A DNA stretch of 64,000 bases from CAYFPX01 sp964519895 (GTDB lineage: Bacteria > Myxococcota_A > UBA796 > CAJQPC01), in NCBI GenBank assembly GCA_964519895.1, contig CAZFLE010000025.1, positions 9,244-73,243 of the forward strand. Direction: 5' to 3'. Position 1 is the stretch's first letter. Each line of letters starts with the position of its first letter. The notes under the pieces are model-generated. The model was not told the origin of the DNA, did not search any database, and saw only the letters and a program-made list of their open reading frames with translations. Of the stretch, positions 30,701-39,086 are shown piece after piece. Position numbers and translations under genes: made by a program.

Positions 30701-32245
30701 TCGCTCCAGGAGTCGGTCGACGCGGTCTACTCTGCGATGGAGGAGATCCAGAGGAGCCTGGGCTTCAACATGGAGCTGGCTCTGACCGAGGTGGCGATCC
30801 TGCCCGAGGGGCCGCTGCCGCCCAAGACCGTCGAGCTCCTGGACGAGCTGCTCCTGCGGGCTCTGGAGCGCCAGGCTGCCCTGCTTGCCCAAGCGGCTGC
30901 CGCTGCCGAGGTCGCCGGCAACACCGTCCGGGTCGAGCTCTCCGCCCTGGTCCTGGACCACGCCCGCGAGCTCCAGACGCTCCTGGTCGAGGGCCGCTGG
31001 GCCGAGGTGCGGACGCGCCTGGTCCGGGGCCAGCTCACCCGCCGGCGGCAGCTCCTGACCCAGGGAGACACCCCGCTCACGGCCCTGCGGCAGCTGGCCG
31101 GCGAGACTGCGGCCCACTGGCTCGGGCCGGAGCTGAGCGAGTCCTTGCGGGTCGGCCTGGGGCTACCGGACCGGCGCGTGGCGGTCCCCCTTGGGCCCGC
31201 GTGCTTCGCCCCCCCACGGCCCAGGGTGGAGCTTCCGGCGGTCTACCGCCGCTTGTTCAGCGACCCGGCGCTCGAGGCCGGCGATCTGCTGCTCGGCCGC
31301 GAGCTGCAGGTCGAGCGGGTCCGCCGCACCCTCCTGGGTCAAGGAGCCGGGGTGAGCCGGGCGGTGGGACTGCTGGGCACCGGCAGCGCCGGACAGGCGT
31401 CGGTGGGCAACGCCATCATGCGGGGCCTGGACCCGGACCGGGTGTCCCGCCACACCCTGAGCGCCCCCGTGACCGAGGACCAGGTCGCCTTCCTGGTCTC
31501 CCAGGCCACTGGCGACGCCGTGATGATCATCGAAGGCCTGCACTGGCTGGTGTCCCCGGACCGCGAGGGCCTGGCCCCCCTGCGCCGGCTCCTCGGGGCG
31601 GTCGTCGCGGACCAGGGGCGCAACGGCTGGCTGCTGTCGGCCCGGCGGCCCGTCTGGCAGTCCCTCCAGCCCGTCGTGGCGCTGACCGACGTCTTCCCCG
31701 AGGTGCTCGACCTGGCGCCACTGGGACTGCCGGAGCTCCAGCGGGCGCTGCTGAATCGCCAGGCCATGAGTGGCTTCGGGCTGGCGTTCTCCCCCATGGT
31801 GCCGACCCTGGCCGAACGGGCCCGGGCCTTGGGCACCCCCGACGACCGGGACGGCCCGGAGCAGGAGTCCTTCTTCCGTCAGCTCCACCGGCGCTGTGGC
31901 GGGGTGCTCGACGAGGCCGAGCGTCTGTGGATGGCGTCGGTCGACAGCCTGGATCAGCGCCGGAGTCTGGTCACCCTGGGCGCCGTGCCCGACGGTCCGG
32001 ACGAGCACATCGTGCGCCTCCCCGACGAGGACCTGCTCACCCTCCGCCTGGTCGCCCGCACCGGACGAGTCACCGCCGAGCAGCACGCCCGCTGGCTCCG
32101 CTGGGCCGACACCAGCAGCGAGGCCCACCTGTCCCGCCTGCACCACTGGGGGCTTCTGGCCCGTTCCCCGTCGGGCTTCGGGCTGGCCCCGGCCATGGCG
32201 GGACCGGTGGCTCGCACCCTGCAGCGCAAGGGGTGGCTGCCGTGA
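27767..32245 (+). CDS. CPA2 antiporter fused to a long coiled-coil region and a degenerate P-loop domain
   Basis: This 1492-residue protein starts at GTG 27767, overlapping trkA. Residues 20-450 form a Kef/CPA2-type antiporter with about twelve membrane segments (HITGYLLAGALCGP; ALIGSAMSPAATVAILHE; SDATMGVSVLNNIVVVVL; NELTGPILLK). The following ~650 residues are Arg/Glu/Leu-rich helices, probably coiled coil. From about residue 1190 an AAA/ORC-like region begins with GRELQVERVRRTLLGQG, followed by VGLLGTGSAGQASVG in the Walker A place (no Lys) and DAVMIIEGLHWLV as a Walker B-like strand, then helical and winged-helix-like sequence. No such fusion is known to me. It sits between TrkA and an MscS-like channel. 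Confidence 0.85.
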   Translation: MKARASTGPAGSGFWPESGANFRKFITVLMLFGLMAALPLLHSPIEGPVNPETMATFGFIVLAAYGLGELMETWHLPHITGYLLAGALCGPSALKLLTYGVVEDLQLFNSLAVALIGLSAGAALEWGGLKKNARLLGSLIGVQFLVLLPLLGGLVLLLSGPIPGLALPFLAEQPLAVKGAAAICIALIGSAMSPAATVAILHETGSEGPVSDATMGVSVLNNIVVVVLFAVGLGLALSLVPAATERHGETQLFQSVVLELTGALFLGVVLGAGLALYVRWFNEELLLILAALCFTITYLALEWNIQPALPFIVAGFVVRNAFPAEEPEFTRVVNRLSLPVYVVFFFVAGAGLHLDAVVEMAAFALILFGGRLAGLYLGTNLGNRLGAGPRAITVHGWYGFVAQAGIALYMAQVVAHSLGDIGHSVETLAVAGIALNELTGPILLKVAVTRAGEVPKPQAPSDEPQPDASAPPPEPGERPRLSEWAPDARPADFDAWRGTVPEGALGAVAHSLRGELQALIVDLRQGPVAARRASGHSFLRGLRREYLRHHRHCLVIARDPQRGGHALEIALRGERAELARRWENQILDRAAVADFRAEADAIDRLVAATDRLSAEVPVALEVPLEPGHTQIQGVHSPMARLRVRVLQLRKSLGRGARLVEVRPITRFALAGGVPPRLVALAGLMAMAERHLLLRARNLYEVHHHALDAVLQGAGSKAERLTRALEALRVEMEDEFQLARRELDRLADETVRVAESALGQAWREWLDLTADAGTPAVTRRSYRFSRVYEARQRALTSITEGLAASRALTRGLASSHAMELEFVRLEERLTLGIDARGEAMARDLRGRVVAPAGRAVDALSAGVEQLRPALESSETTVVELAALLQRALAPVDPTLEEALGIAEGFRSALKTEAELEPLVADLHTQIDDLTDRFEITEQRGTTIGRGLPETAVSEDIHFRDLVRQYMDVQVGRDLSEWSASLQESVDAVYSAMEEIQRSLGFNMELALTEVAILPEGPLPPKTVELLDELLLRALERQAALLAQAAAAAEVAGNTVRVELSALVLDHARELQTLLVEGRWAEVRTRLVRGQLTRRRQLLTQGDTPLTALRQLAGETAAHWLGPELSESLRVGLGLPDRRVAVPLGPACFAPPRPRVELPAVYRRLFSDPALEAGDLLLGRELQVERVRRTLLGQGAGVSRAVGLLGTGSAGQASVGNAIMRGLDPDRVSRHTLSAPVTEDQVAFLVSQATGDAVMIIEGLHWLVSPDREGLAPLRRLLGAVVADQGRNGWLLSARRPVWQSLQPVVALTDVFPEVLDLAPLGLPELQRALLNRQAMSGFGLAFSPMVPTLAERARALGTPDDRDGPEQESFFRQLHRRCGGVLDEAERLWMASVDSLDQRRSLVTLGAVPDGPDEHIVRLPDEDLLTLRLVARTGRVTAEQHARWLRWADTSSEAHLSRLHHWGLLARSPSGFGLAPAMAGPVARTLQRKGWLP

Positions 32246-33414
32246 TGCTGTGGACCACGTGCACGCTTGCCGCCCTCTGGGCCCAGGAGCCAGTTCCCCC
32301 GCCGGCCGAGCCTGTGTCAGCCGCACCGGCCACCGAGGCTCCGGCGTCGCCCATCGCGCCCGAACCGGCCCCGTGGCAGCCCCCGGGCGATCCGTCCCTG
32401 CGCCAGGCGGACGGCCTGCCCCTGCTGGGGCCCTGGCCCGACGGCCACCTGCCTAACGGGCCTGTGCACCGGGCCTGGCCGCTGGTCGACGTGGTCAGCG
32501 GCGAGGTCCTCCAGGCCGGGCTGCCGTACGGCCAGGCCGAAGGAACTCTGGGGCCGCGCCCGGCGCCGGTCATCACCTTCGAGCGCGACCCCTCTCCTCT
32601 CGCCGAGATCCCGTCGATGGCACCGCCGACACCCGTCGAGGCGGAGGCGGCCCCACCGGCGGAGCCCCCTGCGGCGCCTGGTCTGCTCCCCCTGCCCCCG
32701 GCCAGCAACCCTGCCCTCGCCGGCCTGTGGCTGCTGATCGCGCTGCTCACCACGGCCTTCGCCCGCACGGCGCCCCGGTGGGTCTCGACCCTACGGGGCG
32801 CAGGCTTGCTGCCTGCGCTCCTGCGCACCGGGGGGCTCACGGCGCGGGTCGTCGCCGCGGTGGCTTGGGGCCTGACCGTGGTCTACGGGCTGCCCCAGGG
32901 TGCCCGGCCGCTGGTCTCCTGGATCGCTGTGGGCCTGGCGCTGGCCCTCGGCTTTGCCAGCTGGGCTCTGTTCCGGGACGTCCTGGCCTTGGGCGTGCTC
33001 CGCCTCGAGGGCCGGCTGGTCCAGGGCCGCCACGTGCAGGTGGGTACGCTGTCCGGCCAGGTGGTCTCCCAGAGTCCCCGTGCCGTGACGCTCCAGACCG
33101 CTGACGGGGCCGAGATCACCGTGCCGAACTGGCGCTTCCTGAGCGACGCGGTGCACCTGGACGACGACCCGCGGGCTCGGGTGGCGTTCCGTCTGCGGGT
33201 GCCGGCCGAGGCCCCCCGGGAGCGGGTCCACAGGGTGCTCGAGGAGCTCGTCCTGCTCTCACCCTACGCCGTGACCAGCGGCAGGCCAGGGGTGCGGCCG
33301 GACCCGGACGACCCCAGCGCATGGTGGGTCGACGCCCGCTTGCTGGACGCCCGCTGGGCCCAGGCCTTCGAGCGCACCCTGGTCGAGCTGGCTGTAGAGC
33401 GGCTGCAAACCTGA
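32245..33414 (+). CDS. MscS-like mechanosensitive channel domain protein
   Basis: This 389-residue protein has a hydrophobic start (MLWTTCTLAALWAQ), a long Pro/Ala-rich periplasmic region, three or four membrane segments (about residues 155-250) and an MscS beta domain (about 255-305: EGRLVQGRHVQVGTLSGQVV, VTLQTADGAEITVPNWRF). The last 80 residues form the cytoplasmic cage-like part. It would release solutes on hypo-osmotic shock or regulate ion flow. ATG 32245 overlaps the antiporter stop by one base (TGATG). Its place at the end of the antiporter/TrkA operon ties it to osmotic or pH control. Confidence 0.82.
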   Translation: MLWTTCTLAALWAQEPVPPPAEPVSAAPATEAPASPIAPEPAPWQPPGDPSLRQADGLPLLGPWPDGHLPNGPVHRAWPLVDVVSGEVLQAGLPYGQAEGTLGPRPAPVITFERDPSPLAEIPSMAPPTPVEAEAAPPAEPPAAPGLLPLPPASNPALAGLWLLIALLTTAFARTAPRWVSTLRGAGLLPALLRTGGLTARVVAAVAWGLTVVYGLPQGARPLVSWIAVGLALALGFASWALFRDVLALGVLRLEGRLVQGRHVQVGTLSGQVVSQSPRAVTLQTADGAEITVPNWRFLSDAVHLDDDPRARVAFRLRVPAEAPRERVHRVLEELVLLSPYAVTSGRPGVRPDPDDPSAWWVDARLLDARWAQAFERTLVELAVERLQT

Positions 33415-33458
33415 ATGCAGGCTCACAGAGCAGGGGTTTCATCCGTTATACCTGGGGG

Positions 33459-34580
<1,122 letters not shown>

Positions 34581-34582
34581 TC

Positions 34583-35212
34583 ATGTCCCGCGTCATCGCC
34601 CTGATCCCCGTCGCCGCCCTCGCCCTGACGGGCTGCTACAGCGGTGCCCTCAAGGGCGACGACGGCAGCAAGCTGCGCTTGGTCGGCGGCGTCATGGTCG
34701 TCTGCGAGACCATGGAGGGCACGCTGGCCGGGTTTGGCGTGGCGGCCAGCTACGAGACCTGCCCCCACGACCTGGACCCGCCCCCTCCGGACTCCGACAC
34801 GGCCCCAGACACCGCGGATCCCGTGGACACCAGCGCCCAGGACACCGGCACGGTCGAGGCGCCCGAGGACAACGACGGCTCCTCCGAAGAAGGCGGCATC
34901 TGCGGCTTCTACACCGAGATCTTCGACAACCCGGCGTTCTGCCAGCCCTGGCGAGTCCAGGCCAACAGCCCGGCCAACGCCCACACCCTGAACGTCTGGT
35001 TTGACGGCATCGAGGACCGCGGCGACCTGACGGGGGCCGTGGCGCCAGAGGCGATCCTCGCCCACTGCCCGGATCCCAACGGCATCGAGCCCACCACCGC
35101 CACGGCCTTGGAGGGCTCGATCGAGGTCACACGCGACAACGGTCGAAAGGCGACGGTCAAGCTGGACACCAACCGGGGCAGCGGGAAGCTGAAGTTCCAG
35201 GTCTGCCGGTAG
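34583..35212 (+). CDS. Hypothetical lipoprotein
   Basis: This 209-residue lipoprotein (signal MSRVIALIPVAALALTGC) has a short Gly/Lys region, a linker rich in Pro, Asp and Thr (DPPPPDSDTAPDT), and a C-terminal domain with four Cys (GICGFYT, AFCQPW, LAHCPDP, FQVCR) and strands such as SIEVTRDNGRKATVKLDT. The domain is probably disulfide-bonded; the family is unknown. It begins two bases after the metallophosphoesterase gene and is surely co-transcribed with it. Confidence 0.72.
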   Translation: MSRVIALIPVAALALTGCYSGALKGDDGSKLRLVGGVMVVCETMEGTLAGFGVAASYETCPHDLDPPPPDSDTAPDTADPVDTSAQDTGTVEAPEDNDGSSEEGGICGFYTEIFDNPAFCQPWRVQANSPANAHTLNVWFDGIEDRGDLTGAVAPEAILAHCPDPNGIEPTTATALEGSIEVTRDNGRKATVKLDTNRGSGKLKFQVCR

Positions 35213-35417
35213 ACCATCGCGGCTTCCACTGGGCCGGGATGGCGATCACCTCTCGGGCGTTGTTGAAGACCGTCCCGCTGTTGGGGCCTGAGCGACCCGG
35301 AGCGCACTCGCTTGGGCGGGCGGCAACCGGGAACCGGCCAGCGGTGGTGGCGGGCTGCCGATGGCGTCTGAGCCGGCGAGGGCGGCTGGGCGGGCGCGGA
35401 AACAGGAGGGAGAAACA

Positions 35418-35439
35418 GGGGTCAGGAACCTTTTGTTAA
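35418..35439 (+). repeat. Left terminal inverted repeat
   Basis: This 22-bp sequence begins GGGGTCAGGAACC and ends TTGTTAA. It matches position for position the reverse complement of 36080-36101. Confidence 0.85.
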
Positions 35440-35759
35440 GCATTAGTCCGGCGAGCTTCGATCCCACTGTCTCTTCATTCGGACTATAGGGCATGACCAC
35501 GGCTTGGTCTGTCAGGAACCATCCTGAGACCATCCACCAGCCGGCGCCCACCACCAGGACCGTCCAGGTGAGCACCGCGTGGGTCGCCAGGCTGGCCACG
35601 ATGCGGGACGGCCGACCGCCGTGCCGCCCCCGGTGAACGGCTGTGGAGTCGTGGCCAGGTGCTCCGGTAACCTTGGCCCCGCCACCGACCGGCCCCCCCC
35701 ACCTGTCCATGTCTCCACAGGCCGCCCCGCCACCCTGATCCGCAGAGCCGGGCGCCGGA

Positions 35760-35962
35760 GATGGCGTCTCACCCGCCCGAGAGCGCGCGTCGGCGACACC
35801 TTCGGCGCCGATGGCCTGCCACCCCGCCCGAAAGTGCGCGTCAGCGACACCTTCGCCGCCGATGGCGTCTCATCCCGCGCGAAAGTGCGCGTCAGCGACA
35901 CCTTCGCCGCCGATGGCCAGCCACCCCGCCCGAAAGTGCGCGTCAGCGTCACCTTGGCCGCC
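35760..35962. repeat. 51-bp tandem repeat array 2 (four copies)
   Basis: Four copies start at 35760, 35810, 35861 and 35912; the first is 50 bases and the others are 51. The unit starts GATGGCGTCTCATCCCGC and continues AAAGTGCGCGTCAGCGACACC. It aligns along its whole length with the unit of array 1 at 11488, with strongest identity in the first 20 bases and in the closing CACCTTCGCCGCC. All frames stay open, but no start signal or codon bias indicates translation. Confidence 0.9.
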
Positions 35963-36079
35963 GATGACTCGCAGTGGGCCAGGGACAAGCGGGACAGCTC
36001 CGGCGCGACACCTAACCAAGAGTCATGCCCTTGAGTCAGAACGTTCAATCATAGGGATCCAAGTCCTGATCTCTATGTA

Positions 36080-36101
36080 TTAACAAAAGGTTCCTGACCC
36101 C
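36080..36101 (-). repeat. Right terminal inverted repeat
   Basis: This is the exact inverted copy of 35418-35439. It is followed directly by two direct copies of ACCCCGGTTGCCCGG at about 36097-36125. Confidence 0.85.
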
Positions 36102-36153
36102 GGTTGCCCGGACCCCGGTTGCCCGGTTTGCCCGATTGCCCCAGTTGCCGACC

Positions 36154-36297
36154 CCAGTGGCCGAACAGCTGGGGTACCCCCAACAGCACGTCGCGGAAGC
36201 CGTCTCCGTCGAGGTCGGTGATCGAGCTCACGCGCGAGCCGCTGCGTCTGGTGACCCGCTCGTCCCAAACCACGGCGGCCGCTTCGGAGGCGAGGTG
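36154..36297 (-). pseudogene. FG-GAP/VCBS repeat remnant
   Basis: On the minus strand the 48 residues read here include ASEAAAVVWDE, then SSITDLDGDGFRDVLLGVP, the calcium-binding FG-GAP consensus with its DLDGDGF core. Nothing of the rest of a beta-propeller is present. Downstream the frame runs into the inverted-repeat element and stops at 36073. This is best read as the leftover of a larger surface-protein gene destroyed by the neighbouring element. Confidence 0.6.
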
Positions 36298-36368
36298 GCC
36301 TCGTCGAGGCGCTGCGTCGCGCGGTGTTGAGCGCACCCACGCAGGACGGCGCCCAGCCAGCGACCGAG

Positions 36369-37037
36369 TCAGCCGTCCACTGAGGTTCTGGTCACGGCGC
36401 AAGGCCCCGGGCCGGTGCCCAGGACGATGGACCAGTCCACGGCCATGCGCAGCTCGTCGGCCGAGTGCGCCAGGCTGGGCTGTACGTGCAGCTCGTCGTC
36501 GCGGCCGACCCGGCGCACCTCGCCCAGCGTGACCGACACGCCGTCGAGGGTGGCGACCAGGACGGCGTCGGGATCCACGGCCCGGATGCGGGCCCACGCG
36601 GCCTGGCCCGGGCGCAGGATGACCGACGCCCGGCCCATGTAGGACATGGACAGCCGGGTCTCGGCCAGGTCCGCGCCGCTGGCCAGGGTCTGCCCGTCCT
36701 CGAGGTGCAGGCTCAGGACACCGGGGGCGGTCAGCAGCGCTGGCACGCTCTGTCGGTCGTCGTCGTTGCCCGGCAGTGTGGCCGTGAGAGTGACCGTGTC
36801 CCCGGCAACGCTCAGGCTCGGCTCTCCCAGGCCGATGGCGTCGGCCCTCGCCGCGAGCTGACGCTCCCAGTCGGACGCACAGCTGGACCGCACGGCGATC
36901 GAGACCCGCTCGCCGGTCGCTGGCCTGCCGATCCAGCCGGCGACCACGAGTCCGCCGGCGGACAGCAGCAGGGCCAGGGCCAACAGCGCCGGCAGGGCGA
37001 TCATCAGCAGTCGGCTGCGCGTGGGGGAGGAGCTCAC
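36369..37037 (-). CDS. Single-pass membrane protein with SecD P1-like domain
   Basis: This 222-residue protein has one membrane helix (about residues 11-35), then a domain that follows the SecD P1 head pattern: QLAARADAIGLGEPSLSVAG, TVTLTATLPGNDDD, PALLTAPGVLSLHLEDG. Full SecD would need five more membrane segments, which are absent, so this is a free-standing P1-like protein. A role in export is only a guess. The GTG start is supported by AGGAG eight bases upstream. It is divergent from the isocitrate dehydrogenase genes. Confidence 0.7.
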   Translation of the reverse strand: MSSSPTRSRLLMIALPALLALALLLSAGGLVVAGWIGRPATGERVSIAVRSSCASDWERQLAARADAIGLGEPSLSVAGDTVTLTATLPGNDDDRQSVPALLTAPGVLSLHLEDGQTLASGADLAETRLSMSYMGRASVILRPGQAAWARIRAVDPDAVLVATLDGVSVTLGEVRRVGRDDELHVQPSLAHSADELRMAVDWSIVLGTGPGPCAVTRTSVDG

Positions 37038-37096
37038 GGGCCGGCTCCTAACGACCCCTGGCGGGATCCGGGCGTCCGGTTACCCGCGGCGCGACA

Positions 37097-37102
37097 GGAG
37101 GT
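37097..37102 (+). promoter_or_regulatory. Ribosome binding site deciding a TTG start
   Basis: AGGAGG, closely matching the anti-Shine-Dalgarno, ends four bases before TTG 37106. It is what selects this rare start codon for the dehydrogenase gene. Confidence 0.75.
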
Positions 37103-37105
37103 CAC

Positions 37106-38104
37106 TTGCGCACACGCGTCACGCTCATTCCCGGTGACGGCATCGGTCCAGAGGTCACCGCGGCCACCACGGCCGTGCTCGAGGCAGCCGGGGCGCCCCT
37201 GGAGTGGGAGACGGTCCAGGCCGGCGCCGCAGCGGTGGACGCCGTCGGCGTGCCGGTCCCCGACGCCGTGTTCGCCAGCCTGCGCAAGAACCGTGTTGGG
37301 CTCAAGGGACCGCTCTCGACCCCCAAGGGCCGAGGCTGGCGCTCGGCCAACGTCACCATCCGGCAAGAGCTCGAGCTCTACGTGGGCCTGCGCCCGGTCA
37401 AGAGCCTGCCGGGCATCGTGACCCCCTACAGCGGCGTGGACCTGGTGGTCTTGCGAGAGAACACCGAGGACCTGTACGCGGGCATCGAGCACGAGATCAA
37501 GCCGGGCACGGTCATCTCGCTCAAGGTGTCCACCCGGGCCGCGGGAGAGCGCATCGCCAAGTGGGCCTTCGAGTTTATGCGCTACCAGGGGCGGCGGCGC
37601 ATCACCTGCTGCCACAAGACCCCGGTCTCGCCCTTGGCCGACGGGGCCTTCCTGGACAGCTTCGAGGCCATCGGCCACGACTACCCCTTCATCCGCCAGG
37701 ACGACCGGCTCATCGACAACCTGGCGATGGACCTGGCCAAGGACCCGAACCCCTATGACGTGCTGCTGCTCCAGAACCTGTACGGGGACATCCTGAGCGA
37801 CCTGTGCGCGGGCCTGGTCGGGGGCCTGGGGGTGGTGCCCGGCGCGAACATCGGGGACCGCATCGCCGTGTTCGAGGCCGTGCACGGCACAGCGCCAGAC
37901 ATCGCTGGCCAGGGCAAGGCCAACCCCCTGGCGGTGCTGATGAGCGGCGTCATGATGCTGGAGTACATCGGGGAGCACCGGGTCGCCGAGCGCGTCAACC
38001 GGGCCATCTGGGATGTCCTGGAGGAGGGCCGCCACCTGACCGGCGATCTGGGCGGCCCCGAGGGCACGGCCGGGTTCACCGCTGCGCTGATCGACAAGCT
38101 CTGA
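37106..38104 (+). CDS. Isocitrate/isopropylmalate dehydrogenase family protein, subunit A
   Basis: This 332-residue beta-decarboxylating dehydrogenase is the length of NAD-dependent isocitrate dehydrogenase subunits. It has TLIPGDGIGPEV at the start, SANVTIRQELELYVGLRPVK (substrate Ser, Asn and Arg), VVLRENTEDLYAGIEHE, the metal Asp in LIDNLAMDLAKDP and NLYGDILSDLCAGLVGG, and AVHGTAPDIAGQG near the coenzyme. The block around the catalytic Lys reads HKTPVSPLADG, where most relatives have HKxNIMK. It is ten bases from a second family member. The likely reaction is NAD-linked decarboxylation of isocitrate. Confidence 0.88.
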   Translation: MRTRVTLIPGDGIGPEVTAATTAVLEAAGAPLEWETVQAGAAAVDAVGVPVPDAVFASLRKNRVGLKGPLSTPKGRGWRSANVTIRQELELYVGLRPVKSLPGIVTPYSGVDLVVLRENTEDLYAGIEHEIKPGTVISLKVSTRAAGERIAKWAFEFMRYQGRRRITCCHKTPVSPLADGAFLDSFEAIGHDYPFIRQDDRLIDNLAMDLAKDPNPYDVLLLQNLYGDILSDLCAGLVGGLGVVPGANIGDRIAVFEAVHGTAPDIAGQGKANPLAVLMSGVMMLEYIGEHRVAERVNRAIWDVLEEGRHLTGDLGGPEGTAGFTAALIDKL

Positions 38105-38114
38105 GGACCAGACC

Positions 38115-39077
38115 ATGACCAGACCCATCACCCTGGTGCCCGGCGACTGGATCGGGCCCGAGATCTGCCAGGTGGTCCAGGAGCTCTTCGTGGCGGTCGA
38201 TGTCGATGTCGCGTGGGACGAGCACCACCGCATCGACGACGCCATGATGGCGTCCGCCCGGCGCACCGGGGTCGTGCTCAAGGCCCGCATGGCCGGCGAG
38301 CGCACGGTCGGGGAGCTGCCGCCGAGCGTGAGGCTTCGCAAGGGCCTGGGGCTCTGGGGCCAGGTGCGGTACGTGCGCAACCTGCCCGGCGTGCCTGCCC
38401 GGTTCGACTCCGTCGACATCGGGGTCGTGCGGGAGATCAGCGAGGACATCTACACCGGCCTGGAGCACGAGACCGCGCCCGGCGTGTTCGAACAGGTCAA
38501 GCTCACGACAGCCGAAGCCTGCGAGCGCATCGCCCGCTTCGCCTTTCTGGAGGCCAGGCGCTGGGACCGCAAGCGGGTCCACATCGTGCACAAGTCCAAC
38601 ATCATGAAGATGAGCGACGGCCTGTTCCTGCGCACCGCCCAGGCCGTGGCCGCGGAGTACCCGGACATCGCCTGCGAAGAAGTCATCGTGGACGCGCTGT
38701 GCATGCGCCTGGTCAAGGACCCGAGCCAGTTCGACGTGCTGTTGTGCGGCAACCTCTTCGGCGACATCGTGGCGGACCTGGTGACCGGCCTGGCCGGCGG
38801 CATCGCCACCGCCGGGGCCACCAACTACGGGGACGACGTGGTGGTGTTCGAGAATCCCCACGGCAAGGCCCCAGAGCTCACCGGCACCGGCCGAGCGAAC
38901 CCGGTGCCGATGATCATCCAGGGCATCAACCTGCTCCACCACATCGGCGAGGGCGACGCGGCCCGGCGGCTGGCCCAGGCCACGATGGACACGCTGGGGA
39001 GCGGCCTGAAGACGGCGGACCAGGGCGGGGATGCGGGGTGTGTGGCGGTGCGGGACGCGGTGCTTGGGCGGCTGTGA
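38115..39077 (+). CDS. Isocitrate/isopropylmalate dehydrogenase family protein, subunit B
   Basis: This 320-residue paralogue of the preceding gene keeps HKSNIMKMSDGLFL, REISEDIYTGLEHE, VDALCMRLVKDP and NLFGDIVADLVTGLAGG. It changes the coenzyme loop GDGIGPE to GDWIGPE, and the substrate strand to PSVRLRKGLGLWGQVRY, shortening the S-x-N-x-x-L-R spacing. The two genes are ten bases apart and probably make a heteromer like eukaryotic IDH3, with the deviations shared out between catalytic and regulatory chains. That reading is inference. Confidence 0.85.
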   Translation: MTRPITLVPGDWIGPEICQVVQELFVAVDVDVAWDEHHRIDDAMMASARRTGVVLKARMAGERTVGELPPSVRLRKGLGLWGQVRYVRNLPGVPARFDSVDIGVVREISEDIYTGLEHETAPGVFEQVKLTTAEACERIARFAFLEARRWDRKRVHIVHKSNIMKMSDGLFLRTAQAVAAEYPDIACEEVIVDALCMRLVKDPSQFDVLLCGNLFGDIVADLVTGLAGGIATAGATNYGDDVVVFENPHGKAPELTGTGRANPVPMIIQGINLLHHIGEGDAARRLAQATMDTLGSGLKTADQGGDAGCVAVRDAVLGRL

Positions 39078-39086
39078 GGGGCGAGC

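Larger units (their letters stand above)
35418..36101. mobile_element. Non-autonomous element bounded by 22-bp perfect inverted repeats
   Basis: GGGGTCAGGAACC… at 35418-35439 is repeated as its exact reverse complement at 36080-36101, enclosing 684 bp. No transposase or other convincing gene lies inside; the interior holds the 51-bp array at 35760-35962, a second GTCAGGAACC at 35511-35520 and a TAGTCCG/CGGACTA pair near the left end. No target-site duplication is visible. The AT-rich flanks and the end sequence resemble MITE or REP-associated termini. The 1.16-kb stretch 35213-36368 contains only this element and the FG-GAP remnant. Confidence 0.6.

Noticed and set aside
27491..31117. Another 1200-codon minus-strand frame opposite the antiporter fusion
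   Set aside because: It is an antisense shadow with low-complexity composition; the plus-strand frame has transmembrane segments and overlaps its neighbours correctly.
35246..35710. Possible transposase within the inverted-repeat element
   Set aside because: The only frames inside lack DDE, HUH or Y1 motifs; nothing resembles a transposase.
35512..36048. Minus-strand frame with 17-residue repeats through array 2
   Set aside because: It arises from the DNA repeat alone, and no promoter or ribosome binding site was seen.
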